Origin: Bacteroidales bacterium
Lineage (GTDB): Bacteria; Bacteroidota; Bacteroidia; Bacteroidales; Bacteroidaceae
DNA length: 47,932 nt
NCBI GenBank assembly: GCA_004557185.1
Contig: SFEP01000014.1
Location: 1 to 47,932 of the forward strand
Direction: 5' to 3'
In this document: positions 26,195 to 33,687 of the stretch, piece after piece
Numbering within the stretch: the first letter of the stretch is position 1
Layout: each line of letters opens with the position of its first letter
The notes under the pieces: model-generated
The model's input: only the letters and a program-made list of their open reading frames with translations
Database searches by the model: none
What the model was told of the DNA's origin: nothing
Made by a program: the position numbers and the translations under genes

Positions 26195-27676
26195 TCAGGC
26201 CATGAGGGGCAGGGAGATGATGAAAGAGGTGCCGCGGCCGTATTCGCTCTCGGCATGAATGGTTCCGCCCAAGGCGCGCACCACGTTGTTCACATAGGCC
26301 AAACCAAGGCCGAAGCCTTTCACGTCGTGACGGTTACCGGTGTGCACACGGTAGAACTTGTCGAAAATCTTGCGCAAGTCGTCGCGGCGGATGCCGATGC
26401 CGTTGTCGGCGATGGTGATAAACAGTCGTCCGCCCTCGTTGCGTGTGCTGACACAGAGTTTGAGGGGTCGCTCGCTATCCTTGTATTTCACCGCGTTATC
26501 GAGCAGGTTGAAGAGCACGTTGGTGAAGTGCATTTCATCAATGAACACGGTGGCTCGTTGGGCGGTAAGATTCGTATCGATGGTTCCGCCCGACGTTTCT
26601 ACCTTCAGGCGGAACGTGTTCACCACGTCCGTCACCAGTGCCTGCGCATCCGTTTCGCGGCGTTTGAAGGTAGCAGCCTTCTTGTCGAACATCGACATTT
26701 GCAGCACCTTTTCCACCTGGAACCGCAAGCGTTTCGTTTCATCGCCAATCACGTCGCACAGGTGCTTCGTCATGGCCTCGCTCTTGGTGATGGTGGGGTC
26801 GCCGAGCATTTGCGCCGCCAACGAGATAGACGAGATGGGCGTCTTGAACTCGTGCGTCATGTTGTTGATAAAATCGTTCTTGATTTCGGTCAGACGCTTT
26901 TGGCGGAATATCGTGTAGATGGTGTAGACGAAAATGAGCAGCAGCACGAGTGTGAACACAAGTGCCGGTATCATAAACCGTACACTCGAGAGGATGTAGT
27001 CGCGCGTATCGGGGAAGTGGATGTAGAGCACACCGGTTTGCGCTGGTGGGTCGTTGGGAAAGAGTGTTTGCTGAAAGGTCACCTCACTACCCTCCTCGTC
27101 GTAATCGCGGCAGCGGTACACCTCTCGCCCGTCGCTGGTAGCGATGTAGAAGTGGAAGGGCATGTTGATGCCGTTGCTGCGGAAAGCGGCTTGAAGGTCG
27201 CTGTCGAGCGCTGCGTAATCGATGCGGTTGACCAGGGGCTGCTGGGCTGCTTTATATAATAAGGAGTAGACGGCCTCCTCGAAGGTGGCCCGATGGTGCT
27301 GAAACTGCTGCCGCACTTCCTCCACTTCCTTAGGATCCTGCTGCGTGGTAGCCAAGTCTACGAGCAGATAGTTGTTCTGCTTGGCCGTGGCCTCTACCAT
27401 GACGTGGGGTGCAGCCTTCGGGGCATCCCCTTTTCTGCTGCCAAGTGCCTCTGTGCTGTCGGCCGCCGTAGCCGGTACAGCTTGCAGGAGGGCCGCCTGC
27501 GTTTCGCGCAGTTCAAGGTTGCGCGCCGCCTGATAGAGACTTCGGGTGACAGAAGTGTCGAATTGCTCCTGGCGCATGTGGATGACTTGCTCCAGATAGC
27601 GCATCTGGAGGTAAAGCAATGCGAGGAACGACGTTCCCATTGCTATGGCGATCATCCATATCGTTGACTTTTTCAT
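26195..27676 (-). CDS. Sensor histidine kinase (RprX-like)
   Basis: The 493-residue inner-membrane kinase has TM1 at residues 5-24, a periplasmic sensor of about 200 residues, TM2 at 234-257, an H-box NNMTHEFKTPISS with His275, an N-box LFNLLDNAVKYKD, a G1 box ITIADNGIGIRRDDL, and the G2 GFGLGLAYV. All ATP-binding motifs are intact. It is transcribed with the downstream response regulator. The periplasmic part is not recognisable, so the stimulus is unknown. Confidence 0.93.
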   Translation of the reverse strand: MKKSTIWMIAIAMGTSFLALLYLQMRYLEQVIHMRQEQFDTSVTRSLYQAARNLELRETQAALLQAVPATAADSTEALGSRKGDAPKAAPHVMVEATAKQNNYLLVDLATTQQDPKEVEEVRQQFQHHRATFEEAVYSLLYKAAQQPLVNRIDYAALDSDLQAAFRSNGINMPFHFYIATSDGREVYRCRDYDEEGSEVTFQQTLFPNDPPAQTGVLYIHFPDTRDYILSSVRFMIPALVFTLVLLLIFVYTIYTIFRQKRLTEIKNDFINNMTHEFKTPISSISLAAQMLGDPTITKSEAMTKHLCDVIGDETKRLRFQVEKVLQMSMFDKKAATFKRRETDAQALVTDVVNTFRLKVETSGGTIDTNLTAQRATVFIDEMHFTNVLFNLLDNAVKYKDSERPLKLCVSTRNEGGRLFITIADNGIGIRRDDLRKIFDKFYRVHTGNRHDVKGFGLGLAYVNNVVRALGGTIHAESEYGRGTSFIISLPLMA

Positions 27677-27681
27677 GTGAG

Positions 27682-27713
27682 CAAAGGTAGGGATTAGTTA
27701 AATGCCTCACCAA
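27682..27713 (-). promoter_or_regulatory. Possible promoter of the two-component operon with near-leaderless start
   Basis: Minus-strand TACCTTTG (27689-27682) has a TTG-like box 21 bases upstream (27713-27711). The -7 box ends six bases before the ATG at 27676, so transcripts would have almost no leader. It could be coincidental. Confidence 0.4.
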
Positions 27714-27879
27714 TGCACACGTAGAAATGCCAAACGTTATCCTAAAATTAACATCCTATTGCTTTTATAGTTATCATATAAGGAGATAGTAGAGGCTGCC
27801 TCGTGGCATCAGAACACCTTTTTGTGGTAAGAAATAAGCTTTGTTCTGGCTGAGGGAATGAAAAAGCCACCCCTACCCC

Positions 27880-27910
27880 TTTCTCCTCCTCTCGCCTTGC
27901 GCTATCTTTG
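27880..27910 (+). promoter_or_regulatory. Duplicated promoter module upstream of glf, copy 1
   Basis: The 31-base block runs from a -33-like TTTC (27880-27883) through 19 bases to TATCTTTG (27903-27910). It is identical to 27964-27994. Surrounding bases are also partly duplicated. The minus-strand reading frame across it encodes a repeated KDSARREEEK peptide and is not a credible gene; the rest of 27714-28030 holds nothing else. Confidence 0.65.
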
Positions 27911-27963
27911 GATAAGATAGGCTGCGGCTCGGGATGAGAAAATGAAAAACCTTCGGCTTTTCT

Positions 27964-27994
27964 TTTCTCCTCCTCTCGCCTTGCGCTATCTTTG
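27964..27994 (+). promoter_or_regulatory. Duplicated promoter module upstream of glf, copy 2
   Basis: An exact copy of 27880-27910: TTTC (27964-27967), 19 bases, TATCTTTG (27987-27994). It lies 37 bases before the glf start, so it is the more likely active promoter. Confidence 0.7.
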
Positions 27995-28030
27995 CACCTG
28001 CATAGGAAAAACAATGAATTTTATTGATTT

Positions 28031-29158
28031 ATGAATAAAGCATACGACTACCTAATTGTAGGCGCAGGACTTTTTGGTTCCGTCTTTGCCCACGAAGCCC
28101 GCAAAGCCGGCAAACGTTGTCTGGTGATTGACAAACGCAACCATACAGGCGGCAACATCTACTGCGAACAGGTGGAAGGCATCGCTGTGCACCGCTACGG
28201 CGCTCACATCTTCCACACTGACAACCGCGAAGTGTGGGACTACGCCACCAGTCTCGTTGAGTTCAACCGCTTTACCAACTCCCCGCTGGCCAACTTCGAA
28301 GGGCGGCTCTACAACCTGCCCTTTAATATGAACACCTTCTACCAGTTGTGGGGAGTGCGCACCCCGGCTGAGGCTCAGGCCAAAATTGCCGAACAGCGCG
28401 CCAAATATGCGCACATCACAGAGCCGGCCAATCTGGAGGAACAGGCACTTACGCTCTGCGGCGACGACATTTACCGCATCCTCATCAAGGGCTACACCGA
28501 AAAGCAGTGGGGACGTGCGGCTACCGAACTGCCCGCCTTCATCATCCGCCGTGTGCCCTTTCGCTTTACCTTCGACAACAATTACTTCAACGACCGTTTT
28601 CAAGGCATACCCTGCGGCGGATACAACGCCCTGACGGATGCCTTGCTCAACGGCATCGAGGTGCGCACGGGCTGCGACTACCTGGCCGACCGCGCCCAGC
28701 TTGATGCTTTGGCCGACCGCATCCTCTTCACGGGCTGCATCGATGCCTTCTACGACTTCCGGCACGGCCATCTGGACTACCGCAGCCTGCGCTTCGAGCA
28801 CAAGGTGATGGAGTGCCCCGACTTTCAGGGAAATGCCGTGGTCAACTACACCGAGCGCTCCGTGCCTTACACACGAGTCATCGAGCACAAGCACTTCGAC
28901 TTCGGCACACAGCCCCACACCGTGGTCACCTATGAGCACCCCGACGACTTCGAGCCTGGCAAGGAGCCTTACTATCCCGTCAACGACCAGCGCAACGCCG
29001 AGGTTTATGGCCGCTACCGCGACATGGCTGCGGGCGAGCAGCGCGTGCTCTTCGGGGGCCGTCTGGCGGGTTACACCTATGCCGACATGGACGACACCAT
29101 AGCAGCCGCCCTCGCACTGGCCCGCCGCGAATTGCACCCGTCTGATGCCGCGAAATGA
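28031..29158 (+). CDS. glf: UDP-galactopyranose mutase
   Basis: This FAD enzyme converts UDP-galactopyranose to UDP-galactofuranose, the donor for galactofuranose in surface glycans. The 375-residue product is of normal length. The dinucleotide fold is GAGLFGS at residues 11-17, followed by RNHTGGNIY, then the substrate-binding GAHIFHT, FNMNTFYQLW, GYTEKQWG, and the C-terminal GRLAGYTYADMDDTI. It starts a co-directional set with a lipid-sugar kinase-like gene and a GT2, consistent with a galactofuranose-containing polysaccharide. Confidence 0.96.
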   Translation: MNKAYDYLIVGAGLFGSVFAHEARKAGKRCLVIDKRNHTGGNIYCEQVEGIAVHRYGAHIFHTDNREVWDYATSLVEFNRFTNSPLANFEGRLYNLPFNMNTFYQLWGVRTPAEAQAKIAEQRAKYAHITEPANLEEQALTLCGDDIYRILIKGYTEKQWGRAATELPAFIIRRVPFRFTFDNNYFNDRFQGIPCGGYNALTDALLNGIEVRTGCDYLADRAQLDALADRILFTGCIDAFYDFRHGHLDYRSLRFEHKVMECPDFQGNAVVNYTERSVPYTRVIEHKHFDFGTQPHTVVTYEHPDDFEPGKEPYYPVNDQRNAEVYGRYRDMAAGEQRVLFGGRLAGYTYADMDDTIAAALALARRELHPSDAAK

Positions 29159-29177
29159 TAAAAATGCCCCATCTCTC

Positions 29178-29921
29178 ATGAGTCTTTGGAATCACCAGAC
29201 GCTGGTTTTGCAGCCTGAGTTTGCCTCGCTCCGTCCCTTCATGCTGTCATTGCCCGAACGCTTTGCCCGTGGCGAGGGGCGGCTCATTCACGACGGGCGC
29301 AACAAACTGCGTGAAATTGAGTTTGAAGGCAGGCTGTTTGTGGTGAAAGCATTTCGCCGCCCCCTCTTCATCAACCGCCTCGTCTACGGTATCGTGCGTC
29401 CCTCGAAGGCCAAGCGGGCCTACGACAATGCGCTCCTGCTGCGCCACATCGGTGTGGGCACACCGCAGCCCGTGGGCTACCTCAACCTGCGCAGCGGTCT
29501 GCTGTTCGACCAGAGTTATCTCGTCACCTTAGCCTCCACGTGCACGCACCGCTACGACGAACTCTTTGAGCGCACCTTCCCTTATACGGCCGACGTCATG
29601 CGTGCCATAGCGCGCACCACGGCCACCCTGCATGCCCACGGCCTGGCACACCTCGACTATGGCCGCGGCAACATTCTGTTCCGCCGTCAGGAGTCGGGCC
29701 ACATTGACATCGAACTGGTCGACCTCAACCGCATGGCTCGCGGTCCGCTCACGCTCGATGCCTCCTGCCGCAACATGGAGCGCCTGCCGTGCACCCCCGA
29801 AATGCACCGCGCCTTTGCAGACGAATACGCCCGTCTGCGCCACTTCGATGCCGACGCCTGCTTCGCACTGCTGCAAAAGTACCGCGCCACGCAGCCGGGC
29901 AAGGTCGACGGCAAATATTGA
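29178..29921 (+). CDS. Kdo/WaaP-family lipopolysaccharide kinase-like protein
   Basis: The 247-residue protein from ATG 29178 (MSLWNHQTLVLQPEFASL) has a protein-kinase-like fold. FEGRLFVVKAF carries the ATP-binding lysine, and the catalytic loop HLDYGRGNILF matches HxDxxxxN, followed by IELVDLNRM with the metal-binding Asp. This is the pattern of KdkA/WaaP-type kinases that phosphorylate lipid A core sugars. An earlier ATG at 29145 overlaps glf and adds 11 residues. The gene sits 19 bases after glf. Confidence 0.85.
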   Translation: MSLWNHQTLVLQPEFASLRPFMLSLPERFARGEGRLIHDGRNKLREIEFEGRLFVVKAFRRPLFINRLVYGIVRPSKAKRAYDNALLLRHIGVGTPQPVGYLNLRSGLLFDQSYLVTLASTCTHRYDELFERTFPYTADVMRAIARTTATLHAHGLAHLDYGRGNILFRRQESGHIDIELVDLNRMARGPLTLDASCRNMERLPCTPEMHRAFADEYARLRHFDADACFALLQKYRATQPGKVDGKY

Positions 29922-29967
29922 AACACCGCACATCCACCTCCATCCTAATCCCCAACCCCTCTTCACC

Positions 29968-30876
29968 ATGCACATCATAGCCGTTGTCGTCACCTTCAAC
30001 CGTCTGCCCCTGCTGCAGCGAAACCTGGAATGCTTGCGCGCCAACCGCGGCGTGAGCCACATCGTGGTGGTCAACAACGGCAGTACCGACGGCACGGCCG
30101 ACTACCTGGCCACGTTGCCCGCCGCGCATTTCACCATCATCACGCAGGCTAATGTGGGTGGCGCGGGCGGCTTTCATCGTGGCATATCCGAGGCCATGCA
30201 GCAGGGGGCGGAGTGGATATGGTGCATGGACGACGACGTGTTTCCCCGCCCCGACTGCCTTGAGCACCTCTTGCCCTACACCGCCGATGCCCGTTACGGC
30301 ATACTGGCCCCGCGCCGCCTGATGGACGGCCGCATCTACACCAACGACTTCACCGCCTACAACCTCACCAACCCCTTTGCCTCGCTGCACAAGGGCAAAC
30401 TGGCATCCTGTCCGCCCACCGAGCCTACCGAAATTGCGGGCACCGCTTTCGAAGGGCCGCTCATCCGCCGTGAGGTGGTGGAGAAAATCGGTTTGCCCAA
30501 CCGCGAACTCTTCATCTTCTGCGACGACACTGACTACTGTCTGCGCACCGTGCGTGCCGGCTACCGCATTTTGTCGGTACCCGCTGCCCTCATGGACAAG
30601 GAGCACTTCTTCTCCACCGACTCGTGGGCAGAGCGTAACCACAAGAAAAAGTGGAAACGCTTCTACCAGGTGCGCAACGCCACCTACCTCAACCACCATT
30701 ACGGCCTCAACCTCTGGGTGCGCTATCTGCGTCCCCTGATAGGCGTGGCTGGCTACGTAGTCACCGCACTGGCCACCTGCGCCTTCAGCCGTGCCTACGC
30801 TTTGAAGGATGTAGCCCGCTTCTGGCGCGCCTACCGCGACGGACTGGCCGAACGTCTGGGCATCATGCAGCCCTGA
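29968..30876 (+). CDS. Family 2 glycosyltransferase, galactofuranosyltransferase-like
   Basis: The 302-residue enzyme from ATG 29968 has the GT-A nucleotide-binding start IIAVVVTFNRLPLL, VVVNNGSTDGT, the NVGGAGGF segment at residues 62-69 typical of GlfT-like enzymes, and the metal-binding triad MDDDV (Asp88-Asp90). FCDDTDYCLR near residue 188 is the likely catalytic-base region. A C-terminal hydrophobic stretch may tether it to the inner membrane. Immediate proximity to glf supports UDP-galactofuranose as donor. The acceptor is unknown. Confidence 0.9.
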   Translation: MHIIAVVVTFNRLPLLQRNLECLRANRGVSHIVVVNNGSTDGTADYLATLPAAHFTIITQANVGGAGGFHRGISEAMQQGAEWIWCMDDDVFPRPDCLEHLLPYTADARYGILAPRRLMDGRIYTNDFTAYNLTNPFASLHKGKLASCPPTEPTEIAGTAFEGPLIRREVVEKIGLPNRELFIFCDDTDYCLRTVRAGYRILSVPAALMDKEHFFSTDSWAERNHKKKWKRFYQVRNATYLNHHYGLNLWVRYLRPLIGVAGYVVTALATCAFSRAYALKDVARFWRAYRDGLAERLGIMQP

Positions 30877-30931
30877 CGAGTTTCTCCCTCTCCCCTTCTC
30901 CCCCTCCCCGAAACAACAGCATCCCACCCTT

Positions 30932-33061
30932 ATGCCTTTTTCATCCAGCCATACCCCCACCCTGTGGCCTCCGTTGCACCGCGCCCTCCTGCTGCTCATA
31001 GCCCTTGCAGTGCTGGCAGCATGCGGCCCTCGTCGCAAGTCGGCATCCCCCACAACGCCCGTCCTGCACATACTCACGTCGCCCCTTGCGCAGATGTTTG
31101 AGGCGGGACGCGAGTATCAGGTCAACAAGGAATATGACAAGGCCATCGACAGCTACCGCCACTGCCTCATGTCGGCACTCCCCTCCACTGACACCGTGCA
31201 GGCAGCTGGGCAGCAAACGATGGTGGTGGAGTCGATGCTGCAAATGCTCAACATCTACCAGGCCATGGGAGAGCCCGAGACCTGCGCCGCCGTTTTCGAC
31301 AGTCTGCTGGCCGATCCCACACCCTATATAAAGGAGTGGTGCCTGCGCGACCTGCGCAGCATCGGGGCCTACGCCCTCTCGCGCACCGAGCGCATGCCCG
31401 AGGCCGAGGCGCTTATGGACCTTGCCCTGCAGACCCCCATGCGTAATCCCTCGGCCGCACGTCAGTTTCGCGACTACGCCTATGCCGCCGCCGTCTATTT
31501 CAGTTTACCCGACCGCCAGGACGACGTCATTCACTACTGCCACGCTGCGCTCCACACGGCCGACTCCGCAGAACTGAAAAGCGGCCGCCTGTATGTGGAA
31601 CAGATGCTCGCGCTGCTCTACAAACGCACAGGCCGCATACAGGAGGCTAACCTGCTCATCAAGAAAGGCATCGACGAGGCCATGATAAAGGGCGACACCG
31701 TGGCCGTCGCCACAGGCTACAACACCCTGACCGAAATGCTGCTCTACTGGGACCTCTACCGCGAAGCCAACGACTGCGCGTCGAGGGGTGTGGAATGGAT
31801 GCTGCGTGGAGCGCATTTCCCCAATGTGCATCACCCCACCATTGCCGTGCAGTTACTTGTCAACAAAGGGGCGGCCTTAGAGGGATTGGGCCAGAACGAC
31901 TCGGCTATCTGGTGCTGGCAGCAGGCAGCCGCCATGGCGCAGTCGCTACCCTACAACAGCGGTATGGGCGATGTGGACCTGCATCTGGGCGCGCTGACCT
32001 GCAAACTCAACAACCACCCGCTGCACGCTGGCGGTCGCGCCAATCTGCAACGGGCCGCCCTGCAGGGCACACCGGGCATCAGGAGCAAGGCCTATAAATG
32101 TCTGGCCGAGGACGCGCTGCGAAACCACGACAAGGCCACAGCCGAGGCATGCCTCGACAGCATGTATGCCCTGCTGCACGCCACGGACCAGCCCACCTTT
32201 GTCAAAGGGGCTTCGGCCATGGCGCTCCAGCACTACCTCAGCACGGGCAATGTGGAGAAAATCAAGCGTTATGCCCAGGACTTGCTCGACGAAGAGGGCG
32301 GCACGGCTTCCGAAAGCAACGCCCGGCTCCTCACACAGGTGGTGGTGCGCCACTACGTGGGTGAAAAGCAAATGCAGCTGGCCATGGAGCGCAGCCGCTT
32401 GCAGCAGAAGCGCACGCTCATCGTCTCCGTGGTATGCCTGCTGCTGCTGACCGTCATAGGTCTGGCCATTTTCATGATTACGCGCCGCAAAATGTATCGC
32501 ATACGGGTGAGACTGGCCGAGGAACGACTGGAAAATGTGCTGGCCAAACATGAACAACTGCGCAAAGAGTGGCAAGCAGTGCAGCCCACGCCACAGGCAC
32601 AAACCGCACCCTCTACCCTACCCCTGCCGCCACCCGTCGAGTTGAAGGAGCCCACCACACCCGAGCAGACGGCCACCATGCAGCATGCAGCTCTGGGCGA
32701 CATTGCCATACACCGCAACACCACCGACTTTTACTATCGCTTCAACCTGCTCTTCCCCTATTTCATCAACAACCTGCACGCATCGGGTCTCGCCATCACC
32801 AACCGTGAGGAACTCTTCTGCATGCTGATTGTGCTGAAGCAGGACACGCAGCACGTGTGCGAAATCATGAAATTGGCCCCCCGTTCCGTGAACATGCTGC
32901 GCTACCGTTTGCGCCGCAAGTTTGGTCTGTCCTCAGGTCATTCGCTCGAAGAAGCCATCCTTCTGTTTCAGCAGCCTGACTTCAAGTTGCCTCCCGAGGG
33001 CATGGGCGCGGCCATGGCCGAACGGAAGGAGAGTCGAGGCCGTGTAACCGACAGCGAATAG
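30932..33061 (+). CDS. Membrane-spanning TPR/HTH regulator
   Basis: The 709-residue protein begins with a signal/lipobox-like stretch (LAVLAACGP). It continues through about 400 residues of helical TPR repeats (YQVNKEYDKAIDSYRHCL and later units), crosses the membrane at about 495-517 (TLIVSVVCLLLLTVIGLAIF), has a cytoplasmic coiled coil, and ends with a helix-turn-helix near 630-680 (QHVCEIMKLAPRSVNMLRYR). This architecture is a Bacteroidota regulator type in which a periplasmic TPR sensor controls a cytoplasmic DNA-binding end. It is 55 bases after the GT2 gene and immediately upstream of the MACPF operon, so it may regulate either group. A dual lipoprotein/TM topology is odd, and the lipobox may not be used. 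Confidence 0.82.
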   Translation: MPFSSSHTPTLWPPLHRALLLLIALAVLAACGPRRKSASPTTPVLHILTSPLAQMFEAGREYQVNKEYDKAIDSYRHCLMSALPSTDTVQAAGQQTMVVESMLQMLNIYQAMGEPETCAAVFDSLLADPTPYIKEWCLRDLRSIGAYALSRTERMPEAEALMDLALQTPMRNPSAARQFRDYAYAAAVYFSLPDRQDDVIHYCHAALHTADSAELKSGRLYVEQMLALLYKRTGRIQEANLLIKKGIDEAMIKGDTVAVATGYNTLTEMLLYWDLYREANDCASRGVEWMLRGAHFPNVHHPTIAVQLLVNKGAALEGLGQNDSAIWCWQQAAAMAQSLPYNSGMGDVDLHLGALTCKLNNHPLHAGGRANLQRAALQGTPGIRSKAYKCLAEDALRNHDKATAEACLDSMYALLHATDQPTFVKGASAMALQHYLSTGNVEKIKRYAQDLLDEEGGTASESNARLLTQVVVRHYVGEKQMQLAMERSRLQQKRTLIVSVVCLLLLTVIGLAIFMITRRKMYRIRVRLAEERLENVLAKHEQLRKEWQAVQPTPQAQTAPSTLPLPPPVELKEPTTPEQTATMQHAALGDIAIHRNTTDFYYRFNLLFPYFINNLHASGLAITNREELFCMLIVLKQDTQHVCEIMKLAPRSVNMLRYRLRRKFGLSSGHSLEEAILLFQQPDFKLPPEGMGAAMAERKESRGRVTDSE

Positions 33062-33067
33062 TACGTC

Positions 33068-33240
33068 CCGTGGGAAAAACATACCCCGCCGTGGAAGAAA
33101 GTTCACACGCCGTGGGAACTTTCTTCCACGGCGGCCTGTTTTTACGGCCCGCCGCCCCGCCGAAAATAGATGCTACGTAAAAAAGTTTACGTACGACGTG
33201 ATTTTTTTTACGTACTACGTGATATTTTTTACGTAGCATC
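33068..33240 (+). repeat. 173-bp intergenic element, copy B
   Basis: Same length and orientation as copy C at 47752-47924, inverted relative to copy A. It starts CCGTGGGA seven bases after the regulator stop and ends TTTTTTACGTAGCATC. It contains the CCGTGGAAGAAA units, the GC-rich joint CCGCCCCGCCG and the TACGTA-rich half. The following 33241-33528 has no credible gene; GGGTGTCGGGTAAGCG at about 33286 resembles GGGTGCTCGGTAAACG near copy C. Confidence 0.92.
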
Positions 33241-33528
33241 TCCTTTTTCCTGTCCCCCGACCCGCCGAAAACAGATGCTGTGAATTGGGTGTCGGGTAAG
33301 CGTTGAAAACCTTCATCGGATGCACCTGTGGTGTCCATAAATAGGGATTACGGGTGTGCCTCTTAAAAAGTAAGTCCCCTATCCTCCTTTTTCCGCATGC
33401 TTCATCGGCTGTCCGCGAAATAAGTACTTATGGTAAACCAACTGAGCAGTGCCAAAGCCCAAAGGATTTGAGCGATGCCATGGCGAAAACCGCACTGAAT
33501 AGCACATATATTTTCATGTTTTGAAATA

Positions 33529-33552
33529 TTGTAGACATTTTTGTAGACATTG
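33529..33552 (+). promoter_or_regulatory. Tandem 12-base direct repeat, possible operator
   Basis: TTGTAGACATTT (33529-33540) is followed at once by TTGTAGACATTG (33541-33552), ending four bases before the -33 box. Spacing of 12 bases and the upstream position suit an activator site. No binding protein is proven. Confidence 0.5.
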
Positions 33553-33556
33553 GAAA

Positions 33557-33588
33557 TTTGCCTACCACAAGGCATAGTGTCAATTTTG
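33557..33588 (+). promoter_or_regulatory. Probable promoter of the MACPF/C13 operon
   Basis: TTTG (33557-33560), 20 bases, CAATTTTG (33581-33588). The -7 box has one mismatch to TAnnTTTG, as expected for an activator-dependent promoter. It leaves a leader of about 95 bases before the ATG at 33688. Confidence 0.55.
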
Positions 33589-33687
33589 CACCATTATTAT
33601 TAGGCTTTGCAGGTGGTGCCTTACAAAAGGCCATGCTACATCATCTAAAAACATGCAAATAATATAAACCTCAAACACTGTAAGACT

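Noticed and set aside
27748..28014. Minus-strand frame with a repeated KDSARREEEK peptide
   Set aside because: It is the translation of the duplicated promoter block upstream of glf, so it is a by-product of the DNA repeat.
33428..33634. Minus-strand frame of 68 residues upstream of the MACPF operon
   Set aside because: It spans the promoter, has no conserved look, and a shorter ATG form has only about 29 residues. Treated as non-coding.
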